From: Halarcobacter ebronensis
Lineage (GTDB): Bacteria > Campylobacterota > Campylobacteria > Campylobacterales > Arcobacteraceae
Assembly: GCF_013201825.1 (NCBI RefSeq)
Contig: NZ_CP053836.1
Span: forward strand, 1,364,001-1,428,000
DNA length: 64,000 bases
Reading direction: 5' to 3'
Below are positions 35,874 to 44,988 of this stretch, one piece after another (the stretch's first letter is position 1; each line of letters begins with the position of its first letter). Under the pieces are notes generated by a model. That model did no database searches, was not told the origin of the DNA, and saw nothing but the letters and a program-made list of their open reading frames with translations. Position numbers and translations under genes: made by a program.

Positions 35874-37277
35874 ATGAAAATTGATAATGATTATTTAGCC
35901 AAACGGCAGTTAAAAAGAGGAACAGCAGGTTGGCTTTTACTTGCTGGACTTGGTATATCTTATGTTATTTCAGGTGATTTTGCCGGATGGAATTTTGGAA
36001 TTGCTGAAGCAGGTTGGGGTGGTTTTTTAATTGCATCTATTTTAATGGGTGTTATGTATATGTTTTTAGTACTTTCACTTGCTGAAATGTCAGCTGCAAT
36101 TCCTGCTGCTGGTGGTGGATATAGTTTTGCTAGACAAGTAATGGGACCAGCTGGTGGTTATTTAACAGGACTTGCAATTTTAATTGAGTATGCTTTAGCA
36201 CCAGCTGCTATTGTAATCTTTATTGGAGCAGCAACGCAGAGTCTTCTTGGTATTAATGGACCAATTGTTTATGCAGTTTTTTATGCAATTTTTATTGCAA
36301 TTCACGTTTTAGGAGCAGGTGAAGCACTTAAAACTATGATGGTAATTAGTGCTTTAGCAGTATTTGCAATTATTGCTACAGCTATTGCTTTAATTGGTCA
36401 TTTTGATGTTGCAAATCTTTTTGATATAGCTCCTTCTGTTGATGTTGCAGGTGCTACTACTTTCTTACCATTTGGTTGGCATGGAGTTTGGGCAGCATTA
36501 CCTTTTGCAATGTGGTTATTTTTAGCTGTTGAGGGAGTTCCTTTGGCTGCTGAAGAGGCAAAAGATCCTGCTAAAGATGTACCAAAGGGTATTATTGGTG
36601 CGATGCTTTTCCTTTTAGTATCTGCTGCGTTAGTTCTATTTTTATTAGCAGGTGCTAGTGGTGCAAAAATGATTGGGGCAAGTGCAGTTCCTTTGGTTGA
36701 TGCTTTAAATGCTGTTGGAAACAATGGTTTAGGAACAGTTGTTAATGTATTAGCTTTAGCTGGGCTTATTGCATCATTTTTCTCAATTATTTATGGTTAT
36801 AGTAGACTTATCTTTGCACTTTCAAGAGCTGGATATTTACCAAAATTTTTATCACTAACAAGTAAAAGAAAAACTCCAACTTGGGCTTTAATTGTTCCAG
36901 GTGTATTAGGGTTTATCGCTTCACTTACAGGTGAGGGTGATTTAATGTTAGCAATGGCAGTTGTAGGTGCTACTATTTCATATGCTTTAATGTCTTTAAG
37001 TCATATTTTACTAAGAATTAAACAACCAGAGTTAAATAGACCATATAAAACTCCAGGTGGAGTAGTAACATCTGCAATCGCTTTTGTATTATCTTTAGTA
37101 GCATTAACAGGTGTTTACGCTTTTGATCCAAGAGCTTTTAACTATACTATTGTGTTATACCTTATTGGTGCTGCTTATTATTTCTTCTATAGTAAAAATC
37201 ATCTTGTTGCAAAAACTGCGCAAGAGGAGTTTGAAATGATTGAAAAAGCTGAATTAGAGTTAGAACACGAACTTTAA
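35874..37277 (+). CDS. eat: Ethanolamine permease (APC superfamily)
   Basis: 467 residues with twelve predicted membrane helices. The start (KRGTAGWLLLAGLGISYVISGDFAGWNFG) and the PAAGGGYSFARQVMGPAGGYLTG segment fit the ethanolamine permease branch of the APC family. It is the last gene of the eutB-eutC-permease operon (GGAGACAATAGT before the ATG) and ends at a perfect 13-bp terminator stem, so substrate assignment rests on both family and context. Confidence 0.93.
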   Translation: MKIDNDYLAKRQLKRGTAGWLLLAGLGISYVISGDFAGWNFGIAEAGWGGFLIASILMGVMYMFLVLSLAEMSAAIPAAGGGYSFARQVMGPAGGYLTGLAILIEYALAPAAIVIFIGAATQSLLGINGPIVYAVFYAIFIAIHVLGAGEALKTMMVISALAVFAIIATAIALIGHFDVANLFDIAPSVDVAGATTFLPFGWHGVWAALPFAMWLFLAVEGVPLAAEEAKDPAKDVPKGIIGAMLFLLVSAALVLFLLAGASGAKMIGASAVPLVDALNAVGNNGLGTVVNVLALAGLIASFFSIIYGYSRLIFALSRAGYLPKFLSLTSKRKTPTWALIVPGVLGFIASLTGEGDLMLAMAVVGATISYALMSLSHILLRIKQPELNRPYKTPGGVVTSAIAFVLSLVALTGVYAFDPRAFNYTIVLYLIGAAYYFFYSKNHLVAKTAQEEFEMIEKAELELEHEL

Positions 37278-37280
37278 TAA

Positions 37281-37310
37281 ATTTAAACACTCTTTTTAGA
37301 GTGTTTAAAT
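37281..37310 (+). terminator. Terminator of the ethanolamine operon
   Basis: ATTTAAACACTCT-TTTT-AGAGTGTTTAAAT, a perfect 13-bp stem 4 bases after the permease stop codon. Confidence 0.85.
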
Positions 37311-37623
37311 CCCTTCATTTAGAAGTAGAGTAATAGTAGATGAAGCTTTAAAGTTTGCTAATTGCTTACCTGTAGCTTTAAGAGCACTTTTTGTAAAAGA
37401 TTGGGATGTCAATCAAGTTCAAAAAGAGTTTGAAAGTTTTGAAATCATGAATGAAGATGTAAAGAGCTTAAGAAGTGATCATAATTTTTCAAGAGACAAT
37501 GCCATTGAAATTGTTTCATCTGTTTTATTAAATCATGTAGAACAAGTCTATTTTTCTAAAATGATGGATAATATGTCCGATGAGATAAAACTATTTTGGA
37601 ACTATAAGAGTCCTAATATATAA
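37309..37623 (+). pseudogene. DUF2267-domain remnant lacking its 5' end
   Basis: An open frame from about 37309 to a TAA at 37621 with no start codon near its beginning. Translation gives VDEALKFANCLPVALRALF followed by VKDWDV and, later, NAIEIVSSVLLNHVEQVYF and MMDNMSDEIKLFW. This matches the second half of DUF2267 proteins (an LP-x-x-x-R-x-x-[FY]-x-x-x-W motif, then a helical end with a terminal Leu-Phe-Trp). The N-terminal third is missing and the frame starts inside the terminator, so it is a truncated relic. A first-base ATG at 37447 would give only the last part. Confidence 0.65.
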
Positions 37624-37634
37624 CTGTAGAGATT

Positions 37635-38144
37635 TTAGTATTCCCAGTTTTTAAACTCTTTGTTGCTATCTTTCATATCTTCATAAAGCCAAACCATTCT
37701 ATCTAAAAACCAACTTTTACTTAAATATGTTAAGGAAATACCCAATAAAGCAGCCCAAAATGAATAATAAATTATGGCATAAATACAGATTGCAATACCT
37801 AAGAGTGATATGATATTTAAAAACGAATAAAGCATTGTATGATGATGTTTTGGTATTTCGATGTTATCTCTATTTAAATAAATTCTTTCCCCTAAAACTG
37901 ATTTTGAAGCCCAATTTTTAGTTGATTTTGGTTTAGAAAAAATTATAGGATTTAAAAACATCCATAATATTGAAATAAAAATAAAAAAAAGAGACCACCA
38001 TCCTAAATAGTATCTACTCCAAAAAGAGAGAATAATAATAGGTAAAACACTATATCTTGTCCAAACACTTAATGGATTTGCATGTCTCATCCACCTCTCA
38101 TCATTTAGTTGAAAAAGTTTAGAAAGTTTTTTTTCAAAAGTCAT
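37635..38144 (-). CDS. DUF6653 family membrane protein
   Basis: 169 residues with about four hydrophobic helices. The conserved pattern is RHANPLSVWTRYSVLPIIILS near the start, then FLNPIIFSKPKSTKNWASKSVLGERIYL, and a C-terminal SWFLDRMVWLYEDM. I associate these with DUF6653, a small membrane family also present in archaea; function unknown. ATG at 38144 with AAAGGTACAAA upstream. No partner genes on this strand. Confidence 0.8.
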   Translation of the reverse strand: MTFEKKLSKLFQLNDERWMRHANPLSVWTRYSVLPIIILSFWSRYYLGWWSLFFIFISILWMFLNPIIFSKPKSTKNWASKSVLGERIYLNRDNIEIPKHHHTMLYSFLNIISLLGIAICIYAIIYYSFWAALLGISLTYLSKSWFLDRMVWLYEDMKDSNKEFKNWEY

Positions 38145-38301
38145 TTTGTACCTTTATATTATATGGCTTGTTATTTTTATTATATTGAAATGGTATTTAA
38201 AAAACTTAAATATATTACTATTGTAACTATTAGAAAAACACTTTAAATAATTAAAGAGCAAATAAGGTATCATATTTGAAACTTTTGTTACAAAAACAAA
38301 G

Positions 38302-38307
38302 TATAAT
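38302..38307 (+). promoter_or_regulatory. -10 box upstream of 38336
   Basis: TATAAT 28 bases before the ATG, after an AAAACAAAG stretch. Confidence 0.45.
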
Positions 38308-38335
38308 TAATAAAAAATAATTCTGGGCAAAAGAG

Positions 38336-38950
38336 ATGATTGAGAAACTAAAAGATTTGGAAGCAGAATTTTTAGAACACTATCCCAAAGGTTTAGAGGA
38401 TGAAGAGATTCTAAAAATTGTAAAACGATTTAAGTCAGAAAAGTTTGAGCAAGAGTGTAAAGAGCTGTTTAAAAAAGAGAATTTTCCCCAACCTGAGTTA
38501 ATCTGTAGTAGTTTTGTAAAGATTGTCTCAAAATCTCCACTTATTTCCCTTTTTGAAAAACCAAAATTAAGAGATGCTATAAACTCTATGGGAATTTATG
38601 AAAAAGATATGTTCTCTTTAGCTTTAGAGGATTTATTGTATGGCAATAAAAAAGATGGTTTTGAGAGTTTATCCGAAATTTTAATAGAGTATAAACTTGC
38701 TAAATGGACTATAATCACTCTGGTTCCATACTACCTAAATCGAAAAAATGAGTATTTTATAAAACCAACAACAACTAAAGATATTTTAAAATATTTTGAG
38801 ATAAATACAATTGTTTATAAACCAAAAGTAGATTATGAGTTTTATAAAGAATATAAAAAGTTTTTAGATAATCTCAAAAAAGAGGCTGACTCTTCCCTTA
38901 CAAGTGATAATGCGGGATTTACAGGATTTTTAAGAATGAGTTTAAAGTAG
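38336..38950 (+). CDS. Conserved hypothetical protein
   Basis: 204 residues, acidic N-terminus, helical, no signal peptide or membrane segment. Distinct segments are FPQPELICSSFVKIVSKSPL and KWTIITLVPYYLNRKNEYF. The C-terminus ends in DNAGFTGFLRMSLK. I do not recognise a family. It is followed after one base by a GNAT gene, implying an operon. ATG preceded by a weak GGGCAAAAG site. Confidence 0.65.
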   Translation: MIEKLKDLEAEFLEHYPKGLEDEEILKIVKRFKSEKFEQECKELFKKENFPQPELICSSFVKIVSKSPLISLFEKPKLRDAINSMGIYEKDMFSLALEDLLYGNKKDGFESLSEILIEYKLAKWTIITLVPYYLNRKNEYFIKPTTTKDILKYFEINTIVYKPKVDYEFYKEYKKFLDNLKKEADSSLTSDNAGFTGFLRMSLK

Positions 38951-38951
38951 T

Positions 38952-39425
38952 ATGGCAAAGTTACTAATTATCAATGAAAAAGAGTATATAAGAGCTGCAA
39001 ATATAGATGATATTGAAGAGTTAAGTCTATTATCTATTAGTTTGGAAAATTATGTTTTCAAAGAAAAAATGCCTGAATGGTTTAAAGAAGAGCTTTCATT
39101 TAGAGGTTTTAGATTTAGAGTAACAAGTAGTCAGTTTAAACATTTTGTTTATGTTAAAGATGAAGAGATAGTAGGTTTTATTGCCATAAAAAATGATAAT
39201 CATATTTTCCATCTTTTTGTAAAAGAGAGTTTCCATAGGCAAGGTATAGCAAAAAAGCTTTGGCAGTGTGTTAAAGAGATTTTTGATGTTTCTAATATGG
39301 AAGTTAACTCTTCACTTTATGCAATAAAAGTTTATGAGTCTTTTGGTTTTAAAATATCAGATGAAGAGAAGTTCTTTTTTCAATTAAGATTTCAACCAAT
39401 GCGTTATGATAGCTTCTATTTATAG
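38952..39425 (+). CDS. GNAT-family N-acetyltransferase
   Basis: 157 residues. [23 protein letters not shown] at the start, then [32 protein letters not shown] gives the acetyl-CoA motif (R-Q-G-I-A-K) and the C-terminal [15 protein letters not shown] the usual end strand. It starts one base after the preceding gene. Substrate unknown. Confidence 0.92.
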   Translation: MAKLLIINEKEYIRAANIDDIEELSLLSISLENYVFKEKMPEWFKEELSFRGFRFRVTSSQFKHFVYVKDEEIVGFIAIKNDNHIFHLFVKESFHRQGIAKKLWQCVKEIFDVSNMEVNSSLYAIKVYESFGFKISDEEKFFFQLRFQPMRYDSFYL

Positions 39426-39456
39426 GGCTAAAATCAATAAAAAAGCATTTTTATAC

Positions 39457-39462
39457 TATAAT
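39457..39462 (+). promoter_or_regulatory. -10 box for yjdM
   Basis: TATAAT 30 bases before the ATG at 39493, in a TTTTTATACTATAAT context. Confidence 0.5.
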
Positions 39463-39492
39463 CACATCTCAAAAAATCAAAAAAGGAAATTA

Positions 39493-39840
39493 ATGGAGCA
39501 ACTACCTAACTGCCCTAAATGTAACAGTGAATATAGTTACGAAGATGGTTCTTTATTTATCTGCCCTGAGTGTGCCCATGAGTGGTCAAAAGATGTAGAT
39601 AATAGTGTAGAAGAGGATACTCTTGTGGTAAAAGATGCAAATGGTACACCTTTAGCTGATGGGGATGATGTAACTGTTATTAAAGATTTAAAAGTTAAAG
39701 GAAGCTCTTCAGGAATAAAAGTTGGTACTAAAATAAAAGGTATTAGACTTGTTGAAGGAAATGATGGTCATAACATTGATTGTAAAGTTCCAGGTGTTGG
39801 AGCAATTAAACTAAAACAAGAGTTTGTAAAAAAATCATAA
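39493..39840 (+). CDS. yjdM: YjdM/PhnA-type zinc-ribbon protein
   Basis: 115 residues from the ATG at 39493, which has AAAAAGGAAATTA upstream; the frame extends further 5' into the GNAT gene but without a site. A zinc ribbon ([15 protein letters not shown] and [10 protein letters not shown]) is followed by the YjdM domain ([28 protein letters not shown] and GTKIKGIRL). Once called PhnA, but not phosphonoacetate hydrolase; role unclear. Converges on ribB with a shared hairpin. Confidence 0.93.
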   Translation: MEQLPNCPKCNSEYSYEDGSLFICPECAHEWSKDVDNSVEEDTLVVKDANGTPLADGDDVTVIKDLKVKGSSSGIKVGTKIKGIRLVEGNDGHNIDCKVPGVGAIKLKQEFVKKS

Positions 39841-39842
39841 TA

Positions 39843-39867
39843 AATAAAGGAGAAAATCTCCTTTATT
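39843..39867. terminator. Bidirectional terminator, yjdM / ribB
   Basis: AATAAAGGAG-N5-CTCCTTTATT, a 10-bp stem that includes the ribB stop codon. Confidence 0.78.
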
Positions 39868-40498
39868 CTTCTACAAATTGTCTATACTTGATAATATCAT
39901 CAACGCTTAATATTGGCATATCATATTTTTTAGCAAAAGCTGTTATTTGTTCACCTTTTGCCATAGTTCCATCTTCATTTGTAAGTTCACAAAGAACAGC
40001 AACTGGTTCAAGTTTTGCTAATTTCATTAAATCAATACTAGCTTCTGTATGTCCTTGTCTCTCAAAAACACCGCCATCTCTTGCTCTTAGTGGGAAAATA
40101 TGACCAGGTGAGACAATGTGTTTTATACCATCTTCTTTTATTGCAGCTTTTATAGTTGTAACTCTATCTTTTGCACTAACTCCTGTTGTAACATTATCTT
40201 TTGCCTCAATTGAGATTGTAAAAGGAGTTTGATATTTAGAGTTGTTTGCTTCTACCATCATAGGAAGTTGTAACTCTTCAACTTTTTTTGAAGTCAAACA
40301 AAGACATACTATTCCACTGCACTCTCTAATTAGTAGAGCCATTTGGCTTTCAGTAATAGTGTGTGCATAGAAAAAAATATCTGCTTCATTTTCTCTATCT
40401 TTATTGTCTGTAACAACAACACCTTTTCCATTTTGAAGTGCTTTAATAGCATTTTGGACATCAATTTTGAAGTCCCAGTTTAAGATTTTTTGATTCAT
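39863..40498 (-). CDS. ribB: 3,4-dihydroxy-2-butanone-4-phosphate synthase
   Basis: 211 residues, single-domain RibB without a fused GTP cyclohydrolase II. It makes the four-carbon unit of riboflavin from ribulose 5-phosphate. Active-site marks are [15 protein letters not shown] near residue 32, the [28 protein letters not shown] stretch with its His and Arg residues, and [17 protein letters not shown]. An FMN riboswitch lies upstream, so it is probably repressed by FMN. The ~92 bases between riboswitch and ATG would hold the expression platform. Confidence 0.95.
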   Translation of the reverse strand: MNQKILNWDFKIDVQNAIKALQNGKGVVVTDNKDRENEADIFFYAHTITESQMALLIRECSGIVCLCLTSKKVEELQLPMMVEANNSKYQTPFTISIEAKDNVTTGVSAKDRVTTIKAAIKEDGIKHIVSPGHIFPLRARDGGVFERQGHTEASIDLMKLAKLEPVAVLCELTNEDGTMAKGEQITAFAKKYDMPILSVDDIIKYRQFVEE

Positions 40499-40590
40499 TA
40501 TTTAATCCTTTTTTGAATTAAACTTATTGAATCAGGGCCAATATGTAAGTAATACGAAATTATTAAATTAACAGTAGTATAACTTTTATA

Positions 40591-40723
40591 TTCTCTTTCA
40601 TCCAGACTTTAACTGTTGGTTTTGGATTTGCACCAAATCTGCTTGACCTTTACATTTGTAAAGCGCTCGTGGACTTCTATAAAGTATAGTTACCACCAGT
40701 AAGGAATTTCACCTTGCCCTGAG
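40591..40723 (-). promoter_or_regulatory. FMN riboswitch (RFN element)
   Basis: Reading the minus strand, the conserved RFN blocks appear in order: AGGGCAAGGTGAAATTCC, then ACTGGTGGTAA, AAGTCCACGAGC, a variable stem, then GATTTGGTGCAAATCC, AAAACCAACAGT and AGTCTGGATGAAAGAG. Its 3' end is about 90 bases upstream of ribB. FMN binding is expected to lower ribB expression. Confidence 0.95.
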
Positions 40724-41026
40724 AAATAAATTTATAAAATTATAACTAAATTTCACTTAGAAAAGAGAAGAAAATTATTTTTTAATAAGAAAGTAGATTT
40801 GTTTTTAGATATTACTCTAAATTATATACTTAATAAGTTATTTATAATTAATAATTAATAAAAATCAAGCTAATATGCAGTGAAAATAATCTTACAAGGT
40901 CTATTCGAAAGTAGTTCTATAAAAATAATAATTTATAACTAACTTTGATTATATAATCTAAACTTATTTACAAATTATTTTTTTTAAGTATTTTTATTGT
41001 GATTGTAAAATAGCTGGGAGAATTAA
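40724..41026. other. Intergenic region upstream of the third chemoreceptor
   Basis: 303 AT-rich bases with the divergent promoters of the riboswitch transcript and the receptor. A GGGAG before the GTG at 41027 is the ribosome site. No gene or clear repeat seen. Confidence 0.45.
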
Positions 41027-42994
41027 GTGTTCATAAATAATTTAAAAATGAAAAGTAAATTGTCTGTAATTGTAATGATAGGCATAATAAGTTTACTAAT
41101 AGTGGTAGTTCCAACAAGACTTGAACTAAATAGTACTTTAGAAAAATTGGATAAGTTTTTTAATCTAAATAAACTGGATAAAAGATTTGGCAAAATGGTC
41201 GGAGTTGAAAAGGAGTTTTTTTTAAAAGATGATATAACTATTTTAAAAACTCATCAAGAGTTGTTTAAAGAGTCAACACTATATCTTGATAATTTATTAC
41301 AAAGTTATGAAAATAGTAATGAGAGCAAAAAAGTAGAGAAGATAAAAGAGTTAATCGAAAAGCATAAAGAGGATTTCCTTGAGTTTGTTCAAGGATTAAA
41401 GAGTAATCAAAATAGTAGGGAAAAAATAGATTTATTGATTTCAAACTCTACTAAAATAGACTCTCTAATTTCAGAATTAAGAAGAGAGATAAATGAAGAG
41501 ATTACTGATACTCTAAACTTTGTACAAGAGTTTACTATAATAATATTTGTCATAGCATTAATTCTTCTTTTAGTTAGTGCAAGGGTTTTTGTATTTTCTA
41601 TTTTAAAATCTTTAAAAGAGCTTCAACGGGGACAAGTGGATTTTTTCTCATTTCTTCACCATGAAACAAAAAATGTTGAGTTGATAAAAATTGATTCAAA
41701 AGATGAAATAGGGCAAATGGCAAAAGTGATTAATGAAAATATCTTAAATGCAAAAAAGATTTTTGATGAAGATAATGCTTTAATTACTGATGCAAAAATG
41801 GTAATACAAAGGGTGAAAAATGGTTGGTATTCACAACTTATAGAAAAAAGCACTTCAAATTCATCAATGGAAGAGTTTAAACAAAATGTAAACGATATGA
41901 TTTTGGCAACAGAAAATAGATTTGTTGATATGGATGCTATTTTGCAAGAGTATACAAAACATGATTATAGAAATAAACTTCTAATGAAAGATACAGATGA
42001 GAGAAATGGAGTTTTAGAGGATTTTATTATTGGTATTAATACTTTGCAAGAATCAATAACCAATATGCTTCTTGATAATAAAAAAAATGGGCTTACATTA
42101 GATAAAAGTTCAGATATTTTACTTGAAAATTTTGATGTTTTAAATAGAAATTCAAATTTTGCAGCAGCAGCATTAGAAGAAACAGCGGCAGCTTTAGAAG
42201 AGATAACTTCTAATATCTCACAAAATACTCAAAATGTAGTAAAGATGTCAACTTATGCAAACGAATTAACTCAATCTGCAAGTGAAGGGCATAAATTAGC
42301 AACTGAAACTACAATATCAATGGATGAGATAAATAGTGAAGTAACAGCAATAAATGAAGCTATTACAGTTATCGATCAAATTGCCTTTCAAACAAATATT
42401 CTTTCTCTAAATGCTGCTGTTGAAGCTGCAACAGCAGGTGAAGCAGGAAAAGGTTTTGCTGTTGTTGCCCAAGAGGTTAGAAATCTAGCTTCTAGATCTG
42501 CTGAAGCTGCAAAAGAGATTAAATCTTTAGTTGAAAATGCAACGCAAAAAGCAAATAGCGGGAAAGATATTGCAGCTAAAATGATCGATGGTTATAATGG
42601 ATTAAATCAGAATATATCTAAAACTATTGAGCTTATTTCTGATGTTGAATCTGCTTCAAAAGAACAACTTTCAGGTATTCATCAAATTAATAATGCAATT
42701 GCACAATTGGATAAACAAACCCAAGAGAATAATTCTATTGCTTCTCAAACTTATGATGTAGCAGTCCAAACTGATGAACTGGCTAAACTTGTAGTTTCAA
42801 ATGCAAATGAAAATGAATTTAATGGGAAAGATAGTGTAAAAGCTGATATTTTAAGAGCTGAGATGAAAAATAATGAAATTAAAAAAGAGGAAAACTCTAA
42901 GCAAAAAATAGATCCAAAGAAAAAAGTTAAAAAAGAAGAAAAATCAAAAATAGCTCCTATTGTTGATAACGACACTGAGTGGGAAGAGTTTTAA
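41027..42994 (+). CDS. Methyl-accepting chemotaxis protein with C-terminal EWEEF tether
   Basis: 655 residues from a GTG with GGGAG upstream. TM1 (about 11-28), a periplasmic helical sensor of ~130 residues, TM2 (about 167-188), then the linker ([24 protein letters not shown]) and signalling domain with tip [20 protein letters not shown]. After a Lys-rich flexible tail of ~50 residues it ends in EWEEF, a W-x-x-F pentapeptide comparable with CheR-binding tails. It ends inside a 36-base palindrome shared with the convergent PhnD-like gene. Ligand unknown. Confidence 0.95.
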   Translation: MFINNLKMKSKLSVIVMIGIISLLIVVVPTRLELNSTLEKLDKFFNLNKLDKRFGKMVGVEKEFFLKDDITILKTHQELFKESTLYLDNLLQSYENSNESKKVEKIKELIEKHKEDFLEFVQGLKSNQNSREKIDLLISNSTKIDSLISELRREINEEITDTLNFVQEFTIIIFVIALILLLVSARVFVFSILKSLKELQRGQVDFFSFLHHETKNVELIKIDSKDEIGQMAKVINENILNAKKIFDEDNALITDAKMVIQRVKNGWYSQLIEKSTSNSSMEEFKQNVNDMILATENRFVDMDAILQEYTKHDYRNKLLMKDTDERNGVLEDFIIGINTLQESITNMLLDNKKNGLTLDKSSDILLENFDVLNRNSNFAAAALEETAAALEEITSNISQNTQNVVKMSTYANELTQSASEGHKLATETTISMDEINSEVTAINEAITVIDQIAFQTNILSLNAAVEAATAGEAGKGFAVVAQEVRNLASRSAEAAKEIKSLVENATQKANSGKDIAAKMIDGYNGLNQNISKTIELISDVESASKEQLSGIHQINNAIAQLDKQTQENNSIASQTYDVAVQTDELAKLVVSNANENEFNGKDSVKADILRAEMKNNEIKKEENSKQKIDPKKKVKKEEKSKIAPIVDNDTEWEEF

Positions 42995-43028
42995 AATAAC
43001 CAGTAGGAGATCTCCTACTGGTTATTTT
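42993..43028. terminator. Bidirectional terminator, 36-base perfect palindrome
   Basis: Two 18-base arms (AAAATAACCAGTAGGAGA and its exact complement) with no spacer, flanked by A and T runs; it contains stop-region bases of both convergent genes. Confidence 0.85.
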
Positions 43029-43842
43029 TCATCAAATCTTGCTCTTTCATAGCTTGAGTTAAAACCTCATAACCTTCAAGCTCTTTGTTTGTTGTAACCA
43101 CCCATTTATTAAGACCTTCCATTTGCATCATTTTTTTAATAATTGGATCATTTGGATCTTGAGATAACATCATTTGAGTAAATGCTTCTTGTATTTTTTC
43201 ATCTAAACTATCTAAAACAGTAAAATTACAATGGCAATAACCTTCACTTACATAAAATGACTCAATCACTCCACTTGGGAAAAGTCCATCTTCCAAAGCT
43301 CTAATCCAAGTTGTTATACCAATTGCACCTGCATCAATCTCATTATTTTTTATTGCATCTAAAATATCAAATTCACTTCTACCTGTATCTCCATGTTTTC
43401 CCATATCAGAGTTATATCTAACAAGATTTATCTCATCAAAACAATTAGACTCATTTTGAAGATATTTAATAGGTAAAATGGCAGCTTGTGCAGAATCTCC
43501 ACTTCCTAAACCAAATCTTTTCCCTTTTAGATCTTCAACAGATTTAATCCCACTTGATGCTTTTGTAATAAATACTGATTTAAAATCAATATCTGTATCT
43601 CTCATAAGTAAGGCTTTTACTTTCCCTTTACTTAATTCATAAGATCTAACCCAAGCAACATTTGTATTCCATGCTACATCTATTTTACCTGATAATAGAT
43701 ACTCAATTTGTGCCTCATAGTTTGAGAAAAGTACATAATCAAGTCTAAAGCCTCTATCATTGAAATAATCTCTAATAATATCCCAAATAGGAATTACCTT
43801 TGGATCATAAGCAACAGCTCCTAGCATAAGTGTTTTTTGCAT
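43015..43842 (-). CDS. PhnD-like substrate-binding protein without signal peptide
   Basis: 275 residues, periplasmic-binding-protein fold of the phosphate/phosphonate (PhnD) family: LMLGAVAYDPKVIPIWDIIRDYF, LLSGKIDVAWNTNVAWVRSY, the SVEDLKGKRFGLGSGDSAQAAILP hinge segment and AIKNNEIDAGAIGITTWIRAL. The N-terminus (MQKTLMLGAVAYD) enters the first strand directly, so there is no signal peptide or lipobox and the protein should stay in the cytoplasm. No ABC permease or ATPase gene is near. It ends a three-gene operon after an atypical acyl-CoA dehydrogenase and a diiron protein, suggesting a role in binding a small substrate for them. Confidence 0.85.
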   Translation of the reverse strand: MQKTLMLGAVAYDPKVIPIWDIIRDYFNDRGFRLDYVLFSNYEAQIEYLLSGKIDVAWNTNVAWVRSYELSKGKVKALLMRDTDIDFKSVFITKASSGIKSVEDLKGKRFGLGSGDSAQAAILPIKYLQNESNCFDEINLVRYNSDMGKHGDTGRSEFDILDAIKNNEIDAGAIGITTWIRALEDGLFPSGVIESFYVSEGYCHCNFTVLDSLDEKIQEAFTQMMLSQDPNDPIIKKMMQMEGLNKWVVTTNKELEGYEVLTQAMKEQDLMKNNQ

Positions 43843-43852
43843 ATTAAGTCCT

Positions 43853-44980
43853 TTATAAAATTGGTTGATTTGTTAGAGCTTTTCCAAGCCAAATAGATAA
43901 TACATCAGTACTTGGTGCCATAACTTGTGCTGCATAAGAGTCTCTTAAAAGTCTTTCAATAATAATTCTTTTTGCATAAGCTGTACCACCACCAATTTTC
44001 ATAGCTTTACTACAAACTGCAACAGCAGCTTCTGAAGCATTTAATCTTGCAGAGATAATTTGAGCTAAAGCATCTGCATCACCATTTGCTCCACTTTTTG
44101 CAGCTGCTAGTGTAAAATGTTTAGCAGCAGTTGCTTTAGTATAAATATCAGCCAAATGGTTTTGCACAGTTGGAATAGTACATAAAGCACTATCATCACT
44201 ATATTTTCTATTCATACTATATTCAATAATAGTATTGCAAGCATTTAAAGCAACTCCACTATAAACTGCACTAAGTCCTATTACAAAGAATGGTGCAACA
44301 ACATTAAATACCTGCTCAGCACCTGATCCAGCAGCACCAATTCTATATTTAACATCCACATTAACATCTTCAAAAACCATAGGCATTGAAGCATTTCCTC
44401 TCATACCTAAACCATCCCAGTTATTCTCTTGGAAAGTAATTCCATTTAAATCTTTTGCAATAATCCAGTTATCTAGTCCTTGCGCATCAAAGCTATTTGA
44501 TAAAACCAAATAAAAATCAGCATATAAAGCAGAAGTTACAAAACTTTTTCTACCATTCATAAATAGTTTCTCTCCAGCTTTTTTAACTGAGATCTCTGGA
44601 TTATAAAAGTGAGTACCAGTTCCTGTTTCACTAAAAGCCAAAGCTAAAAGAAGTTCACCTTGTGCAATTTTAGGAAGAAACTCTTTTTTCATCTCATCAC
44701 TTCCATAAGCAACAATACACATAGTTGCAACATTGTGCATCATATAACATAAACCAGTTGTAGCACAACTACTTGCAAAAGCTAATACTGTTTGCGTATG
44801 TTCTTCTAATCCAAGCCCCATTCCTCCAAACTCTTTTGGAACAATAAGACCTGTAATTTTCTCTTTTTTAATAGCTTCAAAGCTATCAACTGGGAATTTT
44901 GCATCAATATCAACATTTTGTGTATATGGTGCAACATTTGTTTTTGCGAACTCTAACATTTTATTATAAATACTACTCAT
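43853..44980 (-). CDS. Acyl-CoA dehydrogenase-fold flavoprotein, probably not a dehydrogenase
   Basis: 375 residues with the ACAD layout: N-terminal helices, a middle beta domain (LLLALAFSETGTGTHF, GMRGNASMPMVFEDVNVD) and C-terminal helices for FAD. Aligning its end RDSYAAQVMAPSTDVL with the usual RDxxxxxIYEGTSEI places Ala355 where most ACADs have the catalytic Glu. Some true dehydrogenases keep the Glu elsewhere, so this is not proof, but ACAD-fold monooxygenases such as DszC also lack it. It sits 8 bases after the diiron gene and 10 bases before the PhnD-like gene. Confidence 0.85.
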   Translation of the reverse strand: MSSIYNKMLEFAKTNVAPYTQNVDIDAKFPVDSFEAIKKEKITGLIVPKEFGGMGLGLEEHTQTVLAFASSCATTGLCYMMHNVATMCIVAYGSDEMKKEFLPKIAQGELLLALAFSETGTGTHFYNPEISVKKAGEKLFMNGRKSFVTSALYADFYLVLSNSFDAQGLDNWIIAKDLNGITFQENNWDGLGMRGNASMPMVFEDVNVDVKYRIGAAGSGAEQVFNVVAPFFVIGLSAVYSGVALNACNTIIEYSMNRKYSDDSALCTIPTVQNHLADIYTKATAAKHFTLAAAKSGANGDADALAQIISARLNASEAAVAVCSKAMKIGGGTAYAKRIIIERLLRDSYAAQVMAPSTDVLSIWLGKALTNQPIL

Positions 44981-44988
44981 TTTCTTTC

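Noticed and set aside
43015-43842. Phosphonate ABC transporter binding protein
   Set aside because: No signal peptide and no permease or ATPase genes nearby; kept only as PhnD-like fold.
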